A DNA stretch of 64,000 nt from Talaromyces rugulosus. Its lineage: Eukaryota > Ascomycota > Eurotiomycetes > Eurotiales > Trichocomaceae. Location: positions 6,386,001-6,450,000 of the forward strand of contig NC_049562.1 in NCBI RefSeq assembly GCF_013368755.1, written 5' to 3'. Both the position numbers and the translations under genes were made by a program. The notes under the pieces were generated by a model, which made no database searches, was not told where the DNA came from, and saw only the letters and a program-made list of their open reading frames with translations. Of the stretch, positions 23,652-33,672 are shown one piece after another; within the stretch, counting starts at the first letter, position 1, and each line of letters starts with the position of its first letter.

Positions 23652-25340
23652 ATGGTCAGCACAATCGCCCTTGTCGGAGCTGCTACAGGGCTGTATGTTG
23701 CCTATCTTGTCGTCTCGCGATTGATTCTCAGTCCGCTGGCCAAATTCCCTGGCCCTAAGCTGGCCGCGCTGAGCAATTGGTACGAATTTTACTACGATGT
23801 CATTCTGCAGGGCCGCTTTACGGCCCATCTTCAGCGCCTGCATAAACGCTACGGTGGGTCGCCCGCGTGTTCACTCAAAATTGGACAAAAAATCTGACCA
23901 AAAATTGGCCGAAATCACAATGCTCACGCCTCGCTCTAGGCCCAATCATCCGAATTACGCCCACTGAATTGCATGTCGACGACCCGGACTTTTTCGAGGC
24001 GTTGTACGCGCGTGACGGCCGTCGCAACAAATATGCTTATTTCTCCGGCCGATTTGGCTATGCAAGTGATAGCTTTTCCACCATCGAGCATGAACTGCAT
24101 CAATTGCGCCGCAAGCCGCTGAGTCCGTTTTTCTCTGCCAAACGTATCGTCGACTTCCAACCAGTCATCCGAGCCAAGGTGGACAAACTATCCCAAACGC
24201 TGGCCGACTATGCTTCCGATGGACGTGTGCTCCCGCTTAGCCGTGCCTTTATGGCCCTGACCACCGATGTCATCACCGAGTATGCATTCGCCAAATCCTA
24301 CGACCAATTGGACTCGCCCGACTTTCAAGATACTCTGCACGAGGCCCTAGTTGCCATCTACACCACTGGGCACTTTGCCTTGCATTTCCCCATCGTCTTT
24401 CCTATTCTCGACTCCCTGCCAGATTGGCTGGTCATTAAGATGGAGCCGCGACTACTTCCAGTTGTCGGCCTGCGCAAGGTATGCATGTTTCCTACCCGTG
24501 GAAAAAAAAAAAAAAAACACCAGTCTAATAACGAACAGGACCTTGGTCGTCGAGTTGGGGAAATCCGAAGTGGGCTAAATAATCGATATGCAAAGGTCGA
24601 TCATCCGACCATTTTCCACGAGCTACTCAACAGTGACCTACCAGAAGAGGAAAAGTCCGATGCACGGTTGGGAGATGAAGCCCAGCTTATCATAGCAGCC
24701 GGGCTGATTACCACCTCATGGGCGCTGAGTGTGGCCGGTTTCCATGTAATCAACAACTCCGCCATTGCCTCTAAGCTGCGACAAGAGCTACAGAATGCAG
24801 GTGCTGATATTCTCAATGCCGACTGGCACGCACTCGAAAAGATCCCATATCTGCATGGCTGTGTCCGGGAAGGAATTCGCCTAGCCCACGGTGTCGTCAC
24901 TCGAAACCCACGCCTTTTGCCTGACACGGAGCTGACGTATGGCGAGTGGGTGATTCCGCGGAATACACCCGTTTCCTCGACCAGTGTGGACATTCTGATG
25001 AATGAGGATATCTTCCCTAGCCCGCGGGAATTCAAGCCAGAACGGTGGATAAATAACACTAACCTGGACCGGTACTTTGTTCCTTTTGGAAAAGGATCGC
25101 GAATGTGTATGGGTTTGAAGTAAGTTTATATCTTATGATCAAGTGGTGGTCTATATCGCTGACAGCTGTAGCCTTGCTCAAGCCGAGCTTTATATTGCCA
25201 TTGCGACCATCTTTAGCCGGTTTGATTTCGAGCTGTACAACACGGACATATCGGACGTGGAGATGGAACATGCTTATTTAGTGCCATATGCTAAATGGGA
25301 GTCCAAAGGTGTCCGGGCTAAAGTCAAGTCGAATTTCTAA
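23652..25340 (+). CDS. Cytochrome P450 monooxygenase
   Basis: Membrane-anchored microsomal P450 that inserts one oxygen atom into an organic substrate. Three introns (23854-23939, 24479-24538 with a run of 16 A, and 25120-25171) give 496 residues. The N-terminal anchor helix is followed by the hinge KFPGPKLAALSNWYEFYYD, as in fungal toxin and terpenoid P450s. The K-helix ExxR is EGIR in VREGIRLAHGVVTR, the PERF-like motif is FKPERW, and the heme loop FGKGSRMCMGL carries the cysteine ligand. The I-helix reads AGLITTSW, lacking the acidic residue of the usual AGx(D/E)TT, so oxygen activation could be altered. Divergent pairing with the methyltransferase suggests a shared pathway. Confidence 0.92.
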
Positions 25341-26310
25341 TCTTTGAGGACTCATTAAAACAAAATATGTACGAATCTCTAGAACGTATTGGAATATTAA
25401 CCCTCCGTTATATATCCATCCAATACTCACCATTTCTAATACTTGTTTCAATTGTACTATGGTTCGGATGCTAGTGTTACATGTCTGACTACTCGCCTCG
25501 TGTTACAACCCCTTTTCACAGCAATTTCTTCTCTTCAGTCCATCACCTGGTTGATGCTGTCTATACGTACATATACCTACACATACACAAATACATATGC
25601 CATGAAAAATGGCCCACTTACATAGGTATACCTTTGGTGGTAGTACGAACGAAACCTACAGACTACAAGTCATCTAATCTACAGACAACACTAGGACTGC
25701 GGTGACACCGCCTCTCTCGTTGCCCAACAACGGAGGACAATTATGATTCACAAATGCTGGCAACCGTAATAAAGGTTAGGGGTCTATGACCATGAATAGT
25801 CATGAATAGTTAATAGACTCTCTTGTTTTGGAAAGAGCCCGTCTGAATACTAGGAAAACGTTGCACAAAGTGATACAGCTTTCTGGTTGGTCTTTGTGAC
25901 TCAGTGCATGGATGATGATGCATCTGATCAAGCGGACAAAGTATTTATACAGGGCATAACCCAGTCAAATCCAAACACACCATTTCGACTAATAAACCTC
26001 GCTGTCAACATAGTTTGGGCGGCTGTTCGTTTATAAAACGCTATACATACGATTAATGGCGGTAGACAGAAAACGCCTCTGTCTAAAGGGCCATCTAAAT
26101 ATTAGATGAGCCGGACTACACATCAATGTCTCTCGGTCTGACTGTTCGCATTGCATATGACACATCATCTCCTGCTCACGAAACTATGACTGTAATAGAT
26201 AACGACTCGGTCAAGGCTTTCCCTGGGGGTATAAGTAGGCTTTCCACATCTACTACAGATACAATTTGTTCCTCAAATACATTTCAATCAACAATACGAA
26301 CCAACACACC
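25341..26310. other. Intergenic region with short direct repeat
   Basis: This is 970 nt downstream of the P450. The decamer CATGAATAGT is repeated in tandem at 25791-25810. A TATAAG-like element lies near 26230, upstream of the next ATG. No gene is seen. Confidence 0.45.
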
Positions 26311-26916
26311 ATGTCCAGCGAACAGCCTGACCTGTCCGCCGGTTTGTCCTCGGACATCTGGAAAATTCTGGAGGGTGCCGACAACTGGGGAGCGAATGCC
26401 ACCGAGGTGCAGAAACTCGAGAGAGTAAAAAACTTCCAGGAGCCGTTCAAACATACGGAACTTTGCCTGAAAGATAATTCCTTAGGGGGTGACGATGAAA
26501 TCCTTCCAAACAACCCTCATATGCACCTCGAGGACTTACGTTACGGGGTTATCGGCGGTCTTGCCGCCTCAAAGCCTTCTGTGTGGCTCATCGTAAGACA
26601 CGCAAAGGAGCCAAAGGGTAAAAGTCAAATCGGCGGACATGCACTATTCCAGGGTGTTGTGGTGTCTTGCGGTGGGAGTGAAGGTGCCCAGGAAATTGTC
26701 AGTCGCTTCCTTCCTGTCGTGGTTCACTCTATTGCGGAGATAGAGACCGACACTTATGTGCTGTTGGGTATGCATGAAGAGATTGATAACGAGATCCTCC
26801 TTTACCCTTGGATAGACAAAAGTCTTGAAGATAAGGAGTTTTTGATTGTGAGATTGAAAAACTCCAAGGCATTGCATCAGCACTGTAATTGGACCTCAGG
26901 ACGTTCAGAGTGGTAA
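26311..26916 (+). CDS. Orphan protein, first of a tandem pair
   Basis: I do not recognise this family. Intronless, 201 residues, no signal peptide or membrane segment, so probably cytosolic. The pattern GLSSDIWKILEGADNWGANATE, then VKN, then LRYGVIGGL, WLIVRHAKEP and DTYVLLG aligns along its whole length with the next gene (GLSKGTWDWLRTSKAWDRNADE, LKN, MRYGSISDVL, LILHIAHEG, DTWVALG). The two are therefore diverged duplicates. The ATG at 26311 was chosen because an ACACACC leader precedes it and upstream frame codons lack an ATG in good context. The alternating hydrophobic strands suggest a small beta-rich fold. Function unknown. Confidence 0.6.
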   Translation: MSSEQPDLSAGLSSDIWKILEGADNWGANATEVQKLERVKNFQEPFKHTELCLKDNSLGGDDEILPNNPHMHLEDLRYGVIGGLAASKPSVWLIVRHAKEPKGKSQIGGHALFQGVVVSCGGSEGAQEIVSRFLPVVVHSIAEIETDTYVLLGMHEEIDNEILLYPWIDKSLEDKEFLIVRLKNSKALHQHCNWTSGRSEW

Positions 26917-27436
26917 ATTCTGAGGGGGTGCGGCATTTTGTACTCCTATTTGCTTTTTTCCAGGCAAACTTTAGAGAATAGAATAATTAGGAGTCAATCA
27001 ACTTCCTTTTCATTTTCTTAGCCCTATGAAATCTACACAGTAAAAGAACGCCAAAGTGCATATTAGCGTAACTCCCGTATCAACTGCTCTTGTATTGTTA
27101 AACGTGCGTAAAAAAATTAAGAAAGAAAATCCGATTTTAGTGACTCAGGACCTTGATGTCGGTGACTCGACGACGCTTTTCAGTAAATATAACTGCCATC
27201 TTACACATATGTCAATGAGGAATGCGTCAGACGGCAGAAACGCAGAGTTACACATAGTCATTATTGAAGTCGACTCGTAGCTCTGGCTCACTGTTAAAAC
27301 CAAATTATGACAGGCCCCTCGTCTTTTACTTCTGCCACTACTCAAGTATGTTCTTTGCATATACTACAAGTACGAAAGTCTCTTCGTATCGATATCAATT
27401 TATACATCTTGCTATAAAGCAGAAAATCCACTCATC
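26917..27436. other. Spacer between the tandem paralogs
   Basis: This is 520 nt of AT-rich sequence. It must hold the 3' end of the first paralog and the promoter of the second. I see no further gene. Confidence 0.45.
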
Positions 27437-28177
27437 ATGCGCTTCCCTTGTAGCAAGAAGTCCAAAAAGGCCGACAAAGGCAAACAGCCGGCGAGAGATC
27501 CATTGTAAGACGCCTTGGTAAAATACCAAATACTCACTCTCTTTGTATATCAGCAGGAGTTTTAAGAATTACTAACTAAATTGTGGAAACTCAGGCCGCC
27601 TTTGATCCTCACATCCGGTCTATCAAAAGGTACTTGGGATTGGTTGAGGACTAGCAAGGCATGGGACAGAAATGCCGATGAAATGGGCTCTCTGAGAGTC
27701 TTAAAAAATATCGAAGAGTATCACAGCGTCGATCTAAACCCACTGGGAGAGGCGAGGGACGAACATCGCAGCGCTACCGTTGAGCTGGCTGAAATGCGGT
27801 ACGGAAGTATCAGTGATGTCCTGGGCCACAACAACTGTCTCTTTTTGATCCTACATATTGCGCATGAGGGCACGCCCATTCCGGGTTTCACCAAGCCCAT
27901 TGCTAAAATGTCTGTTACTGTTTGGCTGGTGGAAGATACGGGACACATTACGCCACTAACACCGCCAGATTCACTGGGGGTTCCCGTTTTAAAGTCCGAC
28001 AGGGAGAATGATACTTGGGTCGCCTTGGGAGTAGGTATTAGTTCCACCGATTGGCCAGAGTTTGAGTATATCTATTCCCAAGAACTTCAAGAGGGGGCTT
28101 ACGTATGCGTTAGTATAGAGTATAGTCTTAGTATGACCAAGGTTCTCCGTACGTGGAAATCCGGAAAACCCCCCTAA
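27437..28177 (+). CDS. Orphan protein, second of a tandem pair
   Basis: Paralog of the gene at 26311. A short first exon encodes a very basic N-terminus (MRFPCSKKSKKADKGKQPAR). A 90-nt intron (27505-27594, branch ACTAACT, acceptor CTCAG) then joins it to the conserved part; total 216 residues. The basic leader is missing in the first paralog and could bind membrane or nucleic acid, or direct the protein to the nucleus. The conserved core runs from GLSKGTWDWL to DTWVALGVG. No known catalytic motif is seen. The intron is supported by phase, since exon 1 ends on two bases and exon 2 supplies the third. Confidence 0.6.
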
Positions 28178-29192
28178 GTCGATGTTGTTGCCTCTGCTTA
28201 TAGTACTTGATAAATCTGTTTGGGCTGTGGGCGTACTGCGGGTTTGGCTTTTCATATATATACAGCGTGCTTTAACTTCTAACCATGGGGTCTACTCATG
28301 GCTCATCTATCTGTATTTATAGCTAGATACTTTTCTAGAAACTAATCAATTCATTATATCCCCTGGACTCTAAACCGGATCGACTTAGTATGTGTAGATT
28401 TTACGTTTCAACGTCAACGGTGACCGAGTCAGTGCGCGCGTGCCAATAGGCATGACTGTAAATACTAAAGACTCGTGTCATACACACTCGATATTCAGAT
28501 GGCCAATTATGTTGGATATTGGTATTTTTGGGCTTGAACACTGTACTTTATATGTTCAATGTTATACATGTATTGGCCACTGCAACATTAAATTTGGTCG
28601 ATGTATACCGTTTGCATATAACCCTAACACTAAACTAGTTTGCATTACACAAGCTGGTACTTTAACAACTGGAGTTTGCAACGCGTCTATCTAGGAAACT
28701 TTTACATGAAATCTATCAATCTAAAATAATATACAGCTATTTTGGTATAGCAACTGGCAACACGGAAACTCTCCGAGTTGCATGGACATATACATGTACT
28801 TTAAATGTGTTCAAATAGAATAGTTTGCTACGTGCTAGAAGATTGAAACAACTGCCTCTGAATATCTGTTGACAGCTGCACCACAACATTGAAGACCAAA
28901 AGTCTTTCCTGGGCAGCCAATTTCTCAACCAATTGATTACGGTTTATCACGGGTGCTAACATTATTCTATTTCCAGACGTCCTCAAGTGCACATGTGCTG
29001 TTATACATTGTACTATTTCATGTTGAAGTTGCTAAACCTTATTAAAAATTCAATGTCCTAAAATAGCTAACATATAACTGCCAACTATATCAATGCACTT
29101 CCAATCCCAATCTCTCAAATATATTATGACCCGAAATAAATAGCAGATAAATACGCACACGTATGTATGTTTATATCTGTCAAAACTGCTTT
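28178..29192. other. AT-rich intergenic region
   Basis: About 1 kb of AT-rich DNA between the orphan pair and the 3' end of the transporter gene. A cysteine-rich frame at 28440-28694 has no signal peptide or supporting context. I see nothing else. Confidence 0.5.
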
Positions 29193-31076
29193 CTATAAGA
29201 TGAAGATGAATTGCGGGTCTCTGTCGTCGTTATAGCCAGCGTATTTGTTATATTTCCCGCTGGCCTTGTCCTTGTTGACTTTGCGGCAATAAAGCACATT
29301 GCACAGGATTCTGCAAGGAATGTCAGTAAACAGCAAGTCAGGCATAGGGAAAGCAAGTAACATACAATAACCAAGAAAAGCACAACAACCCGAGAACGAC
29401 AGAGTGCCCGCGATGAAATTGCGGCCCGTCTTTCGACGGATAAATAAAAGTGGACACGAAGCCACCGCAGTTGGCAATGGCAAGCTGCATGCCCGATGTC
29501 GTGGCGCGTTTGTAATGGCCGGCCGAGTTGTTTGAATTCCAGACGAGAATACACGGCACGCTCGCGTACATTCCCACGGCCATGAGAAAGGTCATTCCGT
29601 ACTGGACGTGCGGGTTGGATACGTTGCCAATGACAGCGTAGCCGATGATGGCGATGGGGAGACTGAAAAGCATGATGACACCACGTAGGCGGAGACGGTC
29701 AGACACGAAGGCAATGAATACTGATAAACTGTTAGTATACATTTCGCATCTAAAAATTGAAAAGCGAGAACAAACCTGTACAAACAGTGGCCACTGCATA
29801 CGGAATGACAGACCATAGTTGAACCTCATTGGGAGTTTTAACAATGCCCAGGCCCTGGATAATCGTGGGCAAAAAGAGACCAAATGAATATAGGCCCGCC
29901 AGAATACCAAAGTATGCGATTGCGGTGAGCCACATGCTAATGTCGAGCAAGCCTCGGGCGACTTCAGACCACAGGAGAGTTTCATTTTCAGAGCTTGGAT
30001 TGTCAGCTTCTAGTGCAAAAAATAAAATAAAGCATCAAGGTGAAAACTTACTTGGTACCATCGCCTAGAGAGGGCTTGTCAAGGAGGAGTCTATCGTTGG
30101 CAATTTCACGTTCTTGGGGCGATAGATATCGGGCTGTTCCAATACTGTTGGGCAGGCCGTAACCAGCAATCAGGCCACAAACAACGGTCTTGATGAAAGT
30201 TAGAACGGGCCAGTAATATTCAGGGAAGATAATACCAGCAGCCCCTCGATGATAAAGATCCATCTCCATCCTTCAAGACCTCCCCTAGGTCCAATCTCAA
30301 CGAGTCCGCGTGCCAACAGGCCACCGAAAGCGCCAGACAGTGAAGCCGCGGTATAAAATAGACCAATTCGGATGGCGAGGTCAGAACGTCTATAAAACGA
30401 CGATAGGTATAGAACCTACTCCTGTTGTCAAAAAAAAAAAAAAAAAAAAAAAAAACATCCGGTCGTTACAAGTGGTGGAAAGACATACCATTCCCGGCAG
30501 AAGGCCACCTTCGGCAATACCCAACAAGGCGCGAACGGCGACGAAACTCCCAAAGTTGTGAATAAAGCCTAAGCACATGGTGATGATGCCCCATACAATT
30601 GTCAAGAATGGCAGCCATAGTTTCGGAGACGCCTTTTTGAGCACTAGGTTGCTCGGCACTTCACTGTCGTGTTGTCAGTTGTTTTATCTCTGTTGTACAC
30701 CTGAAGAGACAAAGGGAGCATACCTGCAGACGTAAAACAGGTAGAACACGGCCAGCCCGATGTCGTATTCATTATCATTAATGCCCGTGTCAGCTTCAAG
30801 GCCGATAATTTTCGCGTTTCCGACATTTGTGCGATCAAGAAACGAGCACAGAAAGATCAATGCGAGTAATGGCAGGATCCTGATGCGCCTCGGTTAGGAA
30901 ACCCTCAATTCCGACATTGGACGACAAGTAAGAAAAGAAAAGACGAACTGAATATCGAGCTTCCACAGAATACGCCGGACCACCGCGGTGCCCTCGTGCT
31001 GAGCAATGGCCTCGCGAGTAGGGGCAGTTTCGAACGTGTCCTCCGGGGTCGGGATTTTTTCGATAGAGGCGGTCAT
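29193..31076 (-). CDS. Dal5/TNA1-type MFS anion transporter
   Basis: Twelve-helix transporter of the anion:cation symporter family, which includes yeast allantoate (Dal5), nicotinate and biotin-precursor permeases. It presumably imports an organic anion at the plasma membrane. Seven introns (29311-29365, 29721-29775, 29994-30051, 30189-30235, 30416-30488, 30664-30723, 30880-30948) give 488 residues. Family marks are WKLDIQ before helix 1, FLDRTNVGNAKIIGLEAD after it, FYLFYVCSEVPSNL in helix 2, RALLGIAEGGLLPGM in helix 4 and the repeat-2 stretch NNSAGHYKRATTSGMQLAI. One intron contains a run of 26 T in the coding-strand sense just before the acceptor. Because a xanthine dioxygenase lies nearby, a purine-breakdown ureide is a candidate substrate, but this is inference. 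Confidence 0.85.
30430..30455. repeat. A26/T26 homopolymer inside a transporter intron
   Basis: An uninterrupted run of 26 A on the plus strand, reading as poly-T before the acceptor of intron 30416-30488. It can serve as a polypyrimidine tract, and it is also a likely site of length variation or sequencing error. Confidence 0.8.
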
Positions 31077-31512
31077 ATTGTCGATGAGCGCGTTGAGGTC
31101 AGTCGGCGAGCAGCTGTCGGCATCAACGCAGGACTGTGGTCACAGTGTTGGGGGGCGCGCCGAGCAATATAGAATTCTGGCTTGGATAAATGCGGGGAGA
31201 AGAGGCCAGACCGCGGATGGGGAAACAAAGGAGCTTGTCAGGCTGTGGTGGAGGTGGTGATCCGGGGGAGGCAAGCTTGGCTGCTTGGCGCTATCTCGGG
31301 GTCGGCGCGAAAACTGGGCCCCGAGCCGCTGTTTATATGACTGTGGAGACAGACACTGCGTCTGATTGGCTGGGAGCGCCCGAAACTAGACAACATGGGA
31401 TTAGGGCCGGCTGATCACTGTGATTGGTTGCAATGCACCGGTCTTGTTTCTGGGCGCCGAGCACTATATACAGATTTGTCCCCAAGATACACACATGATC
31501 ATACAGTTATAT
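31077..31512. other. Promoter region of the transporter
   Basis: This is 436 nt between the transporter start and the CoA-transferase stop, both minus strand. Two ATTGG (CCAAT on the minus strand) boxes lie near 31363 and 31421, and a TTTATA (TATAAA on minus) at 31332-31337. No gene is seen. Confidence 0.45.
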
Positions 31513-33395
31513 CTACTCCATCGCCTTCAAATCCTCCGCAATGTGAAAGTCCGCGTCCGTCTTCGCCCGGATCTCTGCCACCTCCACGCCCGGCGCCAGC
31601 TCCGTCAGCGTCAGCTCGCCGTGCACGCGGTCGACCTCAAACACACACTGCCGTTGTCAGTATCAAAATGCGGACACAACAGAAGAGACGATAGAAGAAT
31701 GACCTACCAGGTCTGTGATGATAGTACTGACGCAGTTTGCCCCCGTCAGCGGCAGGCTGCACGTTTGTACAACCTTGGACGTGCCATCTTTAGCGACGTG
31801 GCTCGTCGCGACCACGATTTTCGTGTTGCTCGGATTCGAGACAAGATCCATTGCACCGCCCATGCCTTTGAAGACCTTTCCGGGGATCATGTAGTTGGCG
31901 AGGTCGCCATTGGCAGCGACTTGAAGGGCCTGGGAACTCGTTAATACACATACACACAGGTATACTATAGCATGTTGACACCTACTCCCAAAATAGACAC
32001 ATCGACGTGGCCGCCACGGATCATCCCAAACGATTCGGAGCTGTCAAATGTCGAGGCTCCGGGGACGAGTGTGACCGTTTCTTTTCCGGCGTTGATAATG
32101 TCACTGTAGATTCGGTTAGGACTATTCCGGAACAGCAGATTCAGGAGAACGTACGGGTCAACCTCGTCTGCAGTTGGATAATCTCCCATGCCCAAAATGC
32201 CATTCTCACTCTGTACCCATACTGTATGTCCCTTGGGCAAGTAGGAAGGCGCCAAGGTGGGAATGCCGACGCCTAGGTTGACATAGTATCCCTTCTTGAG
32301 CTCTTTGGCCGCACGCTTGGCAATCCTGTTCCTAGACACCACCTCGGGAGACTCCGCTTTTGAAGTGCTGGCGCTTTCCGGCTTTCGTAATTTCTTAATC
32401 TCAACGTGCTTTTCGGCCGTCGCTGGGACGATTCGGTCGACAAAAATGCCTGGCAGATCGACGTCGTTCGGGTCAATCGATCCCACGGGAACAATCTCTT
32501 CAGCCTCAACAATCGTCAAGGTAGCTGCTTTTGCCATAATCGGGCCAAAGGCTTTTGTTGTATACCTAGTGAAAAAATAAAAAAAAGCAATTAGTGACGA
32601 ACAAGTAAATCTAATACAGATGGCAACAAACCTGAAAACACAGTTACCAGTCTCATCGGCCTTCCACGCCCTTATGATAGCAACATCTCCTGTAATGGCC
32701 TCTTCCATGAGGAACTTTCGTCCCTTGAACTCCCGAACCTCCCGTTGTTTCCCGTATTCAATCACACCGTCTTTCTCCCCGCTCAATCGCACGGGAATCT
32801 GTCCCTCTTGCAACAAAGTCGACACTCCAGTCGGTGTATAAAAGGCCGGAATCCCAGCACCCCCAGCACGAACACGCTCGGCAATTGTGCCCTGCGGGCA
32901 TAGCTCGATAGCGATTTTCCCGGCAAGATAGTTTTTCTCCAGCGTTTTGTTGTTACCCAGAAACGAAATGATCAATCGTGAGATCTGCCCCGCGTCGGCC
33001 AGTAAAGCCAGACCACCGACATTGGCGACGCCTGCGTTATTAGAGACCGCTGTCAAGGAGTGCAAGTCCCCGCTTCGACGAGAAATCGCCTGGATCAGCG
33101 TTTCCGCGACGCCGCAAAGCCCAAACCCAGCTGATAGAACCGTCGAGCCCGACTTCAGATCGGCAACAGCTTCGTCCGCAGAAGCAAACAATTTCGACTC
33201 GCCGCGAACGATCTTTGGTGCCAGCGGTTGTGAGCATAGCGGTCTGGTGGTGGTGTATTTCCGTTGGATCGATGGTGATAGAAGCGCCTTCTTCTGAGGT
33301 AGTGCAGCGGTAATCCGTGTTGCTGTCAACAGATGCGATCGGGATGCCCACAGGGCAGGGCCGATGGCCTTTCTGGAAGCAACACGCGTTGCCAT
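31513..33395 (-). CDS. Mitochondrial succinyl-CoA:3-ketoacid CoA-transferase
   Basis: SCOT moves CoA from succinyl-CoA to acetoacetate, so that ketone bodies can be used in mitochondria. Four introns (31648-31707, 31930-31985, 32104-32154, 32566-32631) give 549 residues. The first 60 residues are rich in Arg, Ser and Thr without acids, as in a mitochondrial targeting peptide. The alpha half shows [13 protein letters not shown] and VSNNAGVAN. The beta half shows [11 protein letters not shown] and [10 protein letters not shown], whose glutamate forms the thioester intermediate, then [18 protein letters not shown] and [17 protein letters not shown]. Intron 32104-32154 is 51 nt and in frame, so an unspliced reading hides it; removing it restores the conserved [12 protein letters not shown]. 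Subunits A and B are fused, as in eukaryotic SCOT. Confidence 0.93.
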
Positions 33396-33672
33396 TTCTC
33401 TTTTTTGCTGTGTATATACAGAATTCGATTGGATAGAAAACACGATCTTGTAGTAAATAAAAAAAAGCGGAAGAAAAAACAAAGTAGTGTCGGGGTTCCT
33501 GGCGAAAACCCTCGGCTGTTATTTTCGCTCCGGCGTGACGACATTGCCCGGCACCACTTCTGGCCGCCGGACTACTGCTATCGGTCCATCTCCGACTTTC
33601 TCCAAAAACAAACAAAAATATTCAACTAGTACGCATGTGCTTTAAACCTAAAATATATACAGTAAGAAATTA

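Noticed and set aside
25791..25810. Tandem decamer CATGAATAGT as the core of a mobile element
   Set aside because: Just two copies with no terminal repeats or larger unit around them.
28440..28694. Cysteine-rich 84-codon frame
   Set aside because: No signal peptide, no regular cysteine spacing, and it lies in AT-rich DNA where such frames arise by chance.
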